DNA of 64,000 nt from Takifugu bimaculatus (taxonomy: Eukaryota; Chordata; Actinopteri; Tetraodontiformes; Tetraodontidae), in assembly GCA_004026145.2 (NCBI GenBank), contig CP034990.1, forward strand, positions 614,699 through 678,698, read 5' to 3'. Shown piece by piece: positions 47,761 to 58,995 of this stretch. The notes beneath the pieces were generated by a model. That model did not search any database. It saw nothing but the letters and a program-made list of their open reading frames with translations, and had not been told where the DNA came from. How positions within the stretch are numbered: position 1 is the first letter of the stretch; the number at the start of each line of letters is the position of its first letter. The position numbers were made by a program, and so were the translations under genes.

Positions 47761-49540
47761 CTGTTTCTCCTTTGTGCCGAGATGATCAAACGTAGCAAAA
47801 TCCTTTCTTCCCATGTAGCAGTTTGAGAGTTGTTGTTCAGATGTGGCTTCATTTAGTTTCTATTCAATAACAGAATGTTTTCTGACAAATCCCCCCTTCG
47901 AAAAATGCACACTGCATGCATTCTTCTACGCAGGGGTGTCATAAAAATCATTTGCATCAGCAGTTGTGCACACTGCAGAGTTCATCGGTACTTCCCTGCG
48001 AGGGGACGCTCTGTGTTTGGGAATCGGTTTGTCTCAATCAACGCTGTCAGAAACGGTCCATCCTCACAACAAGATTAGAAAATTCACACAAACATACTCT
48101 CTGACCACATGATGCCTCATAAAATACAATAACCATACATTTTCTTTGAAGCGATCCCTGTAATTCGATAGTGTCCAGTGGGGACGCCCCCTGGTCGGCT
48201 TATTTGGGGCATTTCTCTGCTTCCGCACAGGCCGGCCAAATGAACAGCTCATTATCCGGTTTGATAAAAACTCCAACATGCCAGGCGGAGTCAGCGGGAT
48301 GCTGTGGCTTCGGTGGAAAGGCAGGTTATCCACTGATCAAAGGATTACCAGTTGGATACACATCGCCATGACTGAGGCTCCTTGGAAAAATGAAAATAAG
48401 CCTGAAAATAAGCCTTGCTATCAGAATATATAGGGATTGTGCCAATGCAGCCACTGCCACCAGAGCAGCGGGAGCTTCTGTCAACAGGCATTTTACAAGA
48501 ACCATTCAAGGTTTATCCTGATGTGTATTCTACGTCAAACAGGGCTAAAAGTCAAACTGGCAGGACCAGTTTCAGGGGGGCCGCTGGGCATGGTGGCGGT
48601 GCAGCAAGTGGAGTCCTGCATTTTTTTTTAAATAGATTGGTCACCATAGAACGAGAAGGTGAATATATCAGCTAAGATTTGGCAGCTGTAAAGAAATAGC
48701 AACAGTGGAAAAATCCTAGTTAGTCACCACTGAATTATGCCAGTGCTCCACTGTGCAGTTAACACAATTGATGGTGCAAAGTGTTCTCTTATCTTTAAGG
48801 ATTGGGCATTTGCATAGAAGAAGAATGCTCAAAACAAACAATTAAGGGAAAACTTGGTGAGAGCCATGCTTTATCCACCCTTATCTGCCTGCTGGCACCA
48901 CATTCACATTCATGTGAATGTTGCATACACACTCTCTCTCTTTCACACACACACAGACACACACGTGCAAAATGCAATTGCATCACAGCGTATAAGACAA
49001 TATTTCCTCATATAGTTGGAGGAGGTGGAGTCCCCCGCGCTCTCTCAGACAGTGCAGTTGTCAATCATTTCAAGATATCTGAACCCTGGATTTACATAAG
49101 AGGCTCCGTTTTTTTCCCATTCAACATTATTGACACAGTATCTCTTTCCATTAAGATTGTGTAGGAGCAGTTTGCAGAAACAAAGAGCCCGACACTCCCA
49201 ACAAGAGACAAGTATGGGGAAATCTTCACTTTAACAGGAAGAAACCGTGAGCAGGACCAAGCTCACATGGGGGCAGAAAGACAGGTCAGACGCATACATC
49301 ATGAAGGGGTCAGTGGGGTCGGTCAGCGGGCGAGTGTGCAGCTATGGGGTCAGCAAAGCCAGCATATAGCTGCAGAGAGAGGGAGAGAAAAGCACCAAAG
49401 TACATAAGAAATCAGGTTGTTGGAGCATTGGCTCTGCCTGTTCATGTGACTGCTGCAGAGAAGTCCGAACCAGCCGTTAGCGGCAGGCTCACCTCCGGGT
49501 CATACGGGGCGCTCGGCAGTGTGGCCACGCGTCTCAATCA
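47761..49540. other. Intergenic, no gene recognised
   Basis: Nothing coding is seen. There are octamers ATTTGCAT at 47950-47957 and 48808-48815, and a mixed (TC)n/(AC)n stretch at about 48930-48965. A fragment at about 49165-49270 (TTTAACAGGAAGAAACCGTG, then GAGCAGGACCAAGCTCA) is a decayed piece of the repeat seen intact at 49540-49720. Confidence 0.6.
48930..48965 (+). repeat. (TC)n/(AC)n simple repeat
   Basis: Short CT and CA runs alternate with minor interruptions. ORFs across them are artefacts. Confidence 0.75.
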
Positions 49541-49735
49541 ATCGTTCAGTTTTTATTTATATAGCGTCTTTTACAATCAAAATTGTTTCAAGGCGCTTTC
49601 CAGAATCCCAGGGCCTGACCCCAAACAAGGAACAGTGGCAAGGAAAAACTCCCCTTTAACAGGAAGAAACCTTGAGCAGGACCAGGCTCATGTAGGGGGA
49701 CCCTCCTGCTGATGGGGGGGCTGGGTAGAGAGGGA
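49540..49735 (+). repeat. Teleost dispersed repeat (TTTATTTATATAGCG type)
   Basis: The recognisable order is: TTCAGTTTTTATTTATATAG, TTGTTTCAAGGCGCTTTCCA, then GGCAAGGAAAAACTCCCCTT, TAACAGGAAGAAACCTTGAG, CAGGACCAGGCTCATGTAGG and GGGACCCTCCTGCTG. This unit is found in very many copies in teleost genomes. I do not assign it to a named class. It ends in a purine-rich GGAG/GAGA tail. Confidence 0.75.
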
Positions 49736-49745
49736 GGAGAGGGGG

Positions 49746-49844
49746 AGGACAGGTAGAGGATAGAATAGGTAGGAGAGGAGAGGAGAGGAGAGGAGAGGAG
49801 AGGAGAGGAGAGGAGAGGAGAGGACAGGTAGAGGAGAGAATAGA
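49746..49844 (+). repeat. (AGGAG)n array flanked by direct repeats
   Basis: A pentamer array AGGAG occupies 49771-49823. It is bracketed by imperfect direct copies of AGGACAGGTAGAGGA followed by (T/G)AGAATAG (49746-49769 and 49821-49843). The array probably grew by slippage inside the purine-rich tail of the adjacent dispersed repeat. On the minus strand it reads CTCCT and gives artefactual Ser/Leu/Pro ORFs. Confidence 0.85.
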
Positions 49845-52800
49845 CATAGGGTGTCGACTCCAAGGTGTAACTTTTAATTAGCGGGGGGGCGGGGGGGGGG
49901 GGGGTCTAAAGGGCCGCATGAATTTTTGTAGGGCTCATTTTCAGCAGCAGCTCGATCTTTATTTGGCCGTTATCCCCGCTGGTTCTGTCTGCGGTGCGTT
50001 TTGCTTTGATTAATGTGCTTTTCGATTCGTCAGGTTCAATTTAGTACTTCTGATGAAGTAAAGCACCTCTGTTGTGTTTAATATAATCTCGCCATAAGAC
50101 CCAGTCCCTTGACAATCACTTCATCAAACATTGATATACAGGTCCATTTTGGCAGATCTTCACACAGCTGGCCATCCAAAAATCTGGCCAGGTGATCTGC
50201 TTGTATACTTGATGCTGGCACTGACCTAAAAAAAAGTAATTACCTCCATGACAGTGATTATGTTCAATTTATAATCACATAATTACACAGCAGCAGACTT
50301 TGCAATAAAATGATTAAATAGGTCCAGTCCAAATACATAATAAACAAAATAATTAAATAATGCGCGTTGCCAGTGTTGCCAGTGTTTGTGCACTTCCATT
50401 TTAGGGACTATTTTTTGAACATTGCACCATCGTCCCAGATGCTTTTCTCCATCCCTGCTACTTTATGAATAAGTGACACGATCGCCTGCCTTTGATGGGT
50501 AAACTTATGAAGAAATAAAGCAAAGCGTAATAAACAACTCTTGCAGTCTGCTCCTCCATCGTTCGGTCATTCGGAAACACGAAATATGACATTTTAACGG
50601 TAATGACCAGATGTCTGCACCCTTCCTCGTGTGTCTCCTCACAAACTTACCATTTCTCGGCTGCAGCTGACACAAACAATCTATGTTTCGTTAACTGGGA
50701 AGCTTTTTGACAGGACTGGATGCACATGCATGTTTCATAGCGAGTCTTTTAGCTCCTTTAGCGGCTGTATTTCAAGGTCGGCGACAGCAGTTAAAAACAA
50801 AGGCTGTTTTGTTCCCCGTGGCGAGTCGTGTAACGCCTCCTGAAGCTGGCGCTTATTAAGACACCGCTACCTCGCAGACGCGACAGGAGGCCTGCCACTG
50901 AACGTTCCATGAAGCCTTGTGGGAAGAGGTCGGAGCCACATCTTTTGATTGGGGCGGCCACTGAATTACTGTAGTTGCAGGAAGATTCCTCTACACCATA
51001 AAATGTCCATATTACAGAAACTGAGTCCTGACCGTGTGGTTGCTAAAATGCTATTTACATGATAGCTATAATTAGGCTTGGCTCGGTGTTGTTGTTTTTT
51101 TGTTTTTATAGTGGCTTTAGTGATGAAGAAACACCTCATGTCTACAGCGAGGAGCACAGCCCAACTGTTGCCGCTCCTCAGTATTATAGATGCCGATAGT
51201 CTACGCAGTGCCTAAAAAAATCAAATCAAATAAAACCTCCTGAAACAAATTATGACAGAAATGGTCAATAATGGAAATTTGAAAGGAAATACTGCTTGTG
51301 TCTGCCTCATAGGACGCTAAGTCCTGGAGAAACAACAAAAACACTATCTGAACATTAAAGTAAAACAATATTCTTCAATATTCTTACAGTGCAGGCCTTT
51401 GATATTTACCCACAGCATTGAGGGAAATTAGTCCACTTAAGGCCATAGCAACACAGTCAATTCACTGCAAGAGCTGTTTCCTAAGAAATCAATAGAATGT
51501 ATTGTATTACATGCTAGCGATGATGAGGAAAGCAGTCTAAAGGGATGATGCAGGCTGAAATGCTGCATACCTCAGAGGCTTGCACCGACATCTGCAGTAT
51601 AATGTGGGCAAGTCGGGAAATAACAGGCCCACAGTCTGTGGAGTGGAACAGGAGGATTCAGAGATCAAACAGATAAGCCACTTCAGGCCTTTCCATCTAG
51701 CGCATCATAGAGCTTATACTGTATCAGGCAAATTATTGCTTGGCACATCACCCGCGGCTTATTTGGGCTCAGCTTCTGATGCTCCGAGTACAAGGCTGGA
51801 CAGTGTCGGAGGACCGTGCTCTCCAGTAATGCCTAATTAAAATCCTAACTATTCAGTTGACCAAGCAGCTGGTGATCAGTGGAAATGAAGCATGAAGAGG
51901 GTCTTTTAATAAAACCTGTTATGTTAAATCACATAAGCAAAGTCAACCTAGAGGAGCAGTCGGTAAGTTTCTCTCCAATTAAAGGAGGGGCGGGAATCAG
52001 GCATCCTCTTCTAAATCACACTTAGCGGCGCCGTCTCTCACTTGCACGGTGAGTAAACTCGCAGCGATGGCGCTAAATAAACAGATGTACTAATGGCTGG
52101 TGAGGAGTGTCGGTGGCTGAGAGCCAGGATGCACACGCTGGGGCTCTCCCACGCACGTCACAGAAACCGCCGTTTCCGTTTGTCAACACGGATTTTGCAG
52201 AAAAGCAGAAGCCAAGCAAGGAGGGAAAAAAGGAGAACTGATTAGAGGATCCCAAGTCATGCCTCCACAGCCAAGACACAGTTGTGATTTTACTATAGCG
52301 TTTCACAGCAGAGCTAACGCGCGGAGGCCAAAGGCATTCTTCTGCTGTCAAAAGGAAAAAGCGTTTATCCTTCAGTTCTTCCGGGGCTTAAACCCTCAGA
52401 CTCCTAACAGTCGCCGGCTCTCGGCTCAGTTTATTTTATGATTTTGCCTCAGTTCGGCGAATCCGCAGGCGAGCTTTTGTTTTCAGCTGTTGAGGGCTTT
52501 TGATATCAGAGGATAATCCGCCTACTCACTTGGGTAAACTATGGGAAAAGGATGCTCTTGCAGGTGTTTTAGATACAGGATTGTTTACAAGAGGTTCAAC
52601 CTGATTCCTGCAGTGATGTTTCCTCTGAGTGACACGATGCTTGGAAACATGATGGGGACTTTTTAAAAACAAAAGACCGAAGTGTGTGTGTGTGTGTGTG
52701 TGTGGGAAGGGGGCTCAGCGGAGGAGGACCAGCACAGGGTTTCTGTGGGTCCTTGTTCTTTCCACTCAGATCATTGACCAACGTTCCCGTTGATCAGGAA

Positions 52801-53640
52801 GCGTGTACGCAGAGGTGATTTTTCTGATCTGCTGGGATTTTTCTATCTTTCTTTCTTCTTGGCATTTTTCGCAGCGCAGTCTGAACTCATCAAAGGCTGG
52901 CCGCTCATTTTGATGCATTTTCAATCAAAAACCTGTAACCATCTCGTTGATGAGGCATTAGAGGTCGTTATCTGGAGAGAGCCGTTTGATCATTTTACAT
53001 CTCGGCTATAAGACGTCTGCATGCCTGTAATGACAGGCAGAAATGATACAAGGAATGATTTCAGCCTTTTCTAGAACATTGCCTTCAGGAATGTATATCA
53101 TTAAAGTTATATTTAAAGTCATAAGCTTCTTTCAATGAGCCTGAAGGATATTTATACTTGCAGCTACTATAAAAAGCTCAGACCTAAATTTGCTTTTGCT
53201 GTTGCATTTCCTGTGCCGGGGCTGCTGGTATCAGGAAGACACACATCACGCATTTTCCAAAGGTCACCAGCCTGCACGTGTCTTCAACCTTGGGTGTCCA
53301 GTGTTTCCTTTTTGTTTTTTTCCAGCCCCTTGCTGTGTGAGAACAGATGGAACACGGTCAAAACGGTGGGAAATGATGGAAATACATTTGAGTCGTATGA
53401 GCAGAGCGGGCAGGAGCTGGACCTGCTCCAGACAAACGACGACACAACGGGCACATTTGACATATGTGATGCTATTTTAGTCAGGTTCAGACATTTGTCG
53501 TGACGCACGTGGCCGAGCGTCATGAAAACACACTGCGCGCTGAGGGAAAGATTTAATTTAGTGGTCCTGTGCCACCCTCATCACAATGGAAAACACAAGC
53601 AAACACACATTTTCATTTACCCACTTGTTTTTAATTTGGG
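49845..53640. other. Intergenic, no gene recognised
   Basis: It starts with interrupted G runs (49883-49889 and 49891-49904). A 9-bp tandem duplication GTTGCCAGT lies near 50367-50384. A (TG)n run is at 52682-52704. The 122-codon frame at 53135-53503 has no recognisable motif. No exon is supported. Confidence 0.6.
52682..52704 (+). repeat. (GT)n microsatellite
   Basis: This is a pure GT run of about 11 units, followed by G-rich sequence. Confidence 0.94.
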
Positions 53641-53649
53641 GGGTCTGGT

Positions 53650-53730
53650 TGAGTGGCAGGAATACACCCTGGGCTGGTTACCTGTCCATCACAAGACACA
53701 CACTTACACACATTGTTCACCTCAAGATTC
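53650..53730 (+). repeat. Fragment of the LINE-tail type teleost repeat
   Basis: ACACCCTGGGCTGGTTACCT followed by GTCCATCACAAGACACACAC matches the middle of the repeat seen at 55085-55435 (the CACCCTGGACTGGACGCCAG region). Only this section can be aligned by eye. Confidence 0.5.
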
Positions 53731-54761
53731 AATCCTGGACGTGTGCTGTTGGGTGCTGAGGGTGCTGCAGCGGCCCTGTTGTTGGCATCGTAAAAACGTG
53801 CGCGTTTTTATTACTATTGTACTGTTATCTGATATTTAATTTTTCATGTGAGGTCAATGGAATAAAGACAGTCAATAAATAAATGAATATCATGTTTTTT
53901 GCTGTTTATTATATCAATGTGTGATTTGACCAATCAGGTGGATTGTTGTCCTGATTATGACACACAAACCAGCTCTGGTAGAAATAAAATTATTTATTTG
54001 TGCGCCGAAAAATCAGAGATATGATGAAGCGTGTTAATAAGATACCTCAGAGTCCAGTTACCTCAGCTCAAGTGAAATTACCGCCAGTTCAGCCCAAACC
54101 AGTTAGCCGCTAGCGGTAACAGTGAGCGAGCTCCCCTGTGCTAGCCAGGTTGACCACCTGCAGGTATGTTGGGCTGTATGTTTGTGCTATAATATAAAGT
54201 CCCAAGGTCAATATGGTTCATTTGTAGTGATTTTACTTTGTCTTTTCTGAAAATTTGACCAAATCTCCTGCGTCAAAACCAAACTTTAAACTGTAACTTT
54301 TGCTACTGTGGAAATGTGTCAGTTCAACTTGTTTTTTTGGCATTAAAGCTTCTCTGTTTAGCTTTGACTCAAACAAGGGAGTGGACAATATGGTCAAGAT
54401 GTCCCCAAAAAGCAAAACTGTCAAAATCAGATCATCTTGTTTACTGTCGGCCAGACAGATGAAAAAAAAATGCATCAGGCAGGAAAGATCGTTCGTCCAA
54501 CTGCAGCTAATTAAAATATGACTGGATTTTGTTTTAGAAGGAGGATTTTATTCATATTTTCAAAGTCATCAGTCATGAGACGCGCGCCAGGTGACAGTTT
54601 GACATTTAGAAAATGTTTTTCTCTTCTTCTGACAAAGCAGATTTAACAATATTTGGAAAATAAATGAACAAGTTTGGCAAAAGCGTTCCACTCAATCACA
54701 CAATGATTGAGATTCGTGGCAATTGTTGGAACTGTCAGGAGTTTGGATAAATAGAAGATGC
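53731..54761. other. Intergenic, no gene recognised
   Basis: AT-rich sequence with several AATAAA-like strings near 53860-53990. No exon, RNA gene or bounded mobile element was recognised. Confidence 0.6.
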
Positions 54762-54765
54762 GTGT

Positions 54766-54814
<49 letters not shown>
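54762..54814 (+). repeat. (GT)n followed by a 35-base G run
   Basis: About nine GT units run directly into an uninterrupted G homopolymer (54780-54814). This is the longest homopolymer in the window. It is G-quadruplex-prone, and the listed length should be treated as approximate. Confidence 0.95.
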
Positions 54815-54815
<1 letters not shown>

Positions 54816-55084
54816 GTAAACTTTTAAGAACAAGATGATTATAATCAGACAAAGGCAATTACCACTGATGGCTGTTTACTAAAATGTGTAAAATGTCAAG
54901 TGAACGCACTCAGTTGTGTGTTGGTAACGGGAATTATGTCAAGTACCCAGACTGAAGTACAGCTGTCTGAATCATGATGTGTATTTTACATTTATTGCAA
55001 TAAAAAGTAGGGTTTGATGACAAAAATGTCAGTTTTGATCTTTTCCAGTGGTTTTTAAGAAGAAAGAAAAAGTAATAATTTAGC

Positions 55085-55435
55085 AAGTCACTCACTCTCA
55101 CTCACTTTCTACCGCTTGTTCCTCCACTGAGGGTCGCGGGGGGACTGGAGCCTATCCCAGCACACTGGGCGGAGGCAGGGCACACCCTGGACTGGACGCC
55201 AGTCAATCGCAGGGCTAACACATATAGACAAACAACCATTCTCTCTCACACTCACACCTACGGGCAATTTAGAGTTTCCAATTAGCCTAATCCCCAATCA
55301 TGCATGTCTTTGGACTGTGGGAGGAAGCCGGAGTACCCGGAGAGAACCCACGCAGGCACAGGGAGAACATGCAAACTCCACACAGAAAGTCCCCAGGCTC
55401 AGTCCCAACCGGGGATCGAACCCAGGGCCTTCTTA
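55085..55435 (+). repeat. Well-preserved teleost dispersed repeat (LINE-tail type)
   Basis: Blocks in order: CTACCGCTTGTTCCTCCACT, GGTCGCGGGGGGACTGGAGC, CTATCCCAGC, CACACCCTGGACTGGACGCC, AGTCAATCGCAGGGC, GGGCAATTTAGAGTTTCCAA, GCATGTCTTTGGACTGTGGG, AGGAAGCCGGAGTACCCGGA, GAGAACCCACGCAGGCACAG and CATGCAAACTCCACACAGAA, ending near GGGATCGAACCCAGGGCCTT. This is one of the commonest fish repeats, usually regarded as a non-LTR retrotransposon tail. It is the best-preserved copy in the window. Confidence 0.85.
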
Positions 55436-57868
55436 ATTTAGCAAGTATTGGTCCAATCCAGTAAAGCTAGCCAGGATGCAGCATTTATAATTTTCTTAGT
55501 TTAACATTAATATCTGATAACATCCAGAAGATGTAACTTATTTCTTAATGTAATTTACATAATAACGATATTTCAAACAATGTTAATATTAAATGTGGCA
55601 AAGCTGCAAATATATGGTTCCCGCTGAAGAGTGAAAACGTTAAAGCGGCCATTATTAAAATTAATCCAATTTGTTCTACATTTGTGGAAAAGCTTGTGCG
55701 GACTATGATTTTAATCACTAATATCCAAATATGTGTTTGGAAGATCTGTGTAGCTTATCCTTGGCTTCCCGCGTAAGAGAGAAAAGGTTTTTATTTTGGC
55801 CCGGGTGGGAAATGGAAAAATCTCATGTCTGCGGGAGAACCTGCAGCTCACGGACGCCAAAACCCAGCTGAGAAGCAAGTTGCAGAAAGACTGGCTGCTC
55901 CAGGCTTCAACCATCTTGGCATCGCCGCTCCTGGAGTAAAATGGGATCGAGTGTTCTCGACGCTAATGTCACGGAGGCGAATCTTGGTGCATTCAGCTGC
56001 TGAACATTGATTTGGGCTGGAGACGTAGCGCCTCGTAGCTTAAATGCCTCAACTTGACATTCGCAGGTGGAGGCCCGACGCTCTCAGCAGCGGCTTTAGT
56101 TTGCTTAAGTACTCTGACCGCAGGACACATAATGGTGGGGAACCGGCTCTCACGGAAGAGCGCGTGACCCCAGTGGCACCTCTCATATTTGGCAGCTGAT
56201 CTCCGAATTGGGACATTAGAGCAGTGTTTTGTTTTTGTTTTTTTTATTACCTGACCTCAAAAAATGACAACACAAATAAAAATGTACATACAAATCCATT
56301 TAGCATCACCGCAATGGTTGTAAATATATAACAATATCCATGAATGAGATTTAGCACCGGTTAGCGCTACCGCCTCACAGCAAGGTCTTCATCCAGGTGC
56401 TGAAAGGCAGGCTTGGTTCGCCCACGGTGCACGGCGCTGCGCTTCACCACTGACCGTCTCGCTTCTTAGACTGGGAGGTTTCGCAACATTGTAAATAAAG
56501 GCAGCCCGAAACAGAAGAAGGGGATTAAATCAGAATGATTATTTCTCCAGAGGGGGGGCCATTCCCATTCTGACTCATTTGAACCGTCTCCCTTCAGTTG
56601 AAATGGGAAAACTGAGCCTCCATCACAGAGGGCAGGAGTCGACACCCCAGTATTAAAACGAATGGTGAATATTTCCTGTCAGCTGCTCATTAATAATCAT
56701 ATGATACAGGACTCTCGGCTGGAACTGGCATTAAAATCATCCTTCTACGGCATATTTCATATATAATGGATACATTATCCCACGAACGATAATGGTCTCT
56801 GATACAGAAGCTATATCATTCATTTAAGCTCCATTCTACTGATGGGGTACTGATATATGCACATGTGGGCTTTGCAGACGCTCACTTCAGGGAGTTCCTC
56901 TTTAAAAAGTTGTGGCAGTTGTGGCTCTCTGAGCCATGTGCAACACGCCAGTGGCCGATTGACCATAAAATGTTGATGCGAGCGTGTAATATAACATTAT
57001 TGTAAATATCACCCATGTTGACCATCGTAACCAGCGGCCTATCGCACATCGTCATGGACGTTTGCACCTCTCCTAGAGCAGGAGGCTGGCTCCCCAACTA
57101 CTTACACATACTTTTCGAGCAATTATCCGTGACCGTACACAAAAAGGTGGATCCATATCTAAAAGTGTAAATCAATCCATTCCCGCGGCTACGTGCGCTA
57201 ACAATGTCTCCGCGTAGTGCACGTCTCAGCTCCCTCGTGCAGGTTTTCCTATTGACCGTAAAATAAATGACGGAATTCTTTGCTATTCCCCCATTGTTGA
57301 CGCAGCGTCGACTCTTCAGCCATTCGTTTTCCGGGCTGCTTCCCTGGGAAATCTTCATTTTGAATGTCATTTCAGCACCTTTGTCATTTTCTCTTCTTTT
57401 GGCTTTGATTTACTTCTATTTGCACATGTGAAAACAAAATCAAAAGAAGCCAGCTGACTTCCCTTTTGCACGGCTGTTTGAGTGTGGCCCATTTCAGCCG
57501 CCCCGGTTGATTGGATTTCTAGATGGAGCGGTGAAGGTAATATGCAGCGGCGTGTGTGTACAAGCATATGCAGAACCGTTCCAGGTTCCGTTTTATAGTG
57601 CGTCTTCCTGCTCGGCCTGCGAGCCAAAGGTGTTCTCTCATCACATGTTCCCACACGCTATCTGTACTTTGCACATTTGCACGTTTAATTTTGAAACAAA
57701 AACAAGATGGTGAGGAGCTGAAGCTCATTCAGCCAAACTGACTGATCACTTCCTGTAAGAGCTTTCTTTACAGCCTGAATGTGCCGTGATTTCCTTTACC
57801 TACCAGGTGCCCTCTTCCAGGCAGAGACAAAGTGTGCAGATTGCTGAGTTATCTGGCGTATTCATAGT
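55436..57868. other. Intergenic, no gene recognised
   Basis: No exon is supported. A short repeat fragment lies at 56353-56400. The ORFs at 57098-57370 and 57367-57654 on the minus strand have no recognisable domain. Confidence 0.6.
56353..56400 (-). repeat. Terminal fragment of the LINE-tail type teleost repeat, inverted
   Basis: GTTAGCGCTACCGCCTCACA followed by GCAAGGTC is the complement of the usual end of that repeat (GACC..TTGCTGTGAGGCG.CAGCGCTAAC). The orientation is opposite to the copy at 55085-55435. Only about 50 bases can be recognised. Confidence 0.45.
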
Positions 57869-57899
57869 GGTTACCATAGCAAATGGTTGTCATGGAGAC
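57869..57899. promoter_or_regulatory. Two adjacent RFX X-box-like motifs
   Basis: GGTTACCATAGCAAA (57869-57883) and GGTTGTCATGGAGAC (57885-57899) are separated by one base. Both resemble the X-box GTNRCCATRGYAAC bound by RFX factors; the first differs at the last base and the second at two or three positions. Tandem arrangement of two such sites by chance is unlikely but not excluded. Confidence 0.35.
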
Positions 57900-58916
57900 A
57901 GTTTCTCTGACCAGAGCCCTGCTCATGTTAACTATACATTGACATTCAAAAACGTAAACTTGATTACTGAGAAGATGACTGGCAAATCACCAGATTTCTG
58001 TATAAATTATCCCATAAAACCGTCGTCTTCTCCCCCCAGAACTTCAGAAGTGCGCAGTATTGTTACGAATCTCGTATATCGTTATGTCATCTTGAAACGA
58101 GCTGTAAAATACGAAGAGAGCGACAAAAAGCTGACAAGGTTAATCAAGGCTTTTTTATTGCTCTCTGAAGTAACAGCAGCTTCTTTTGGATGACAAACAC
58201 AGAATCGAACACATGCACACGCGGACCTGCCAGAGGGTTTTTGTCATGAGCTTAAATGTAGCATCCTGGGTTAAGGGTGTGATCTTAACCAAAACAGACA
58301 TATTCTATACATTTGGTTTGAAGCACTTCCTCCTGTGCACAGCAATTCATTTGTTTCACACTTTATGCAAAGAATGTCTTCGGGAATAAATAAGAGCACC
58401 AGTAATTTGGCAGGATGGTGTTTTTCAAAAAAGCAGCTCAAATACCAGAGGGGAGCAGTGGAACAGCTGCGGGGTTGTACGCCTCTGCGCCACTTTGATT
58501 CATGTCTGGCCAAACTCGTGCATCAGAAATCAAACAACTGCGCAGAATCTTGGAGAAATCAAACACGCCGCACAACTGTCTCAACATATAAGATGGAAAT
58601 CTTAAAAAACAGTATCAAAATGGGCGTGCTTACAATCTGCCTGACAGTTTAAAGGTCAGCTCTAGGCTGTAGCTTGACATCCTAGTTGTTATGTATTGAG
58701 GGGGGAGCCTTTAAATTCAGCCTAGTTTCCCCTTGTTTGCGGTTGATGCTAACAAATAATAGGAATATCAGAGACATCAGGAAGGGATGCAACACTTTAG
58801 TGTCACCTTGACCTTTTCAAATCTAACACACCTAACACATTAAAAACACTCGTCTGCCCTTCTGAACCCTGTCATTGCCACCAGGATTGTGGCGTTTTGG
58901 AGGAACTGGAGGAAAA

Positions 58917-58995
58917 TCATGTGACCGTGCGTGACGAGCAGCACTCAAAACGATTGGCTGCCAGACAGTTAAAAGGCGTGAAGGCGTTATATAAA
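58917..58995 (+). promoter_or_regulatory. Promoter-like array: E-box, inverted CCAAT, TATA
   Basis: TCATGTGA (58917-58924, an E-box/M-box core), GTGACG (CRE-half-like, 58931-58936), ATTGG (inverted CCAAT, 58953-58957) and TATATAAA (58988-58995) occur in the canonical order, with 30 bases between CCAAT and TATA. A start near 59020 would be expected if functional. No gene starting there can be recognised, so it may be chance. Confidence 0.25.

Noticed and set aside
49588..49863. Ser/Leu/Pro repeat ORFs on the minus strand
   Set aside because: Produced by the AGGAG pentamer array and the adjacent dispersed repeat.
54643..54858. Poly-Pro/Thr-His ORF on the minus strand
   Set aside because: Produced by the G run and GT repeat.
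55405..55425. tRNA B-box-like GGGATCGAACCC
   Set aside because: It is part of the dispersed teleost repeat and no tRNA cloverleaf surrounds it.
57786..58193. 135-codon plus-strand ORF
   Set aside because: No recognisable family, no acceptor or donor at sensible borders; the regulatory-looking motif pair inside it is more notable than the frame.
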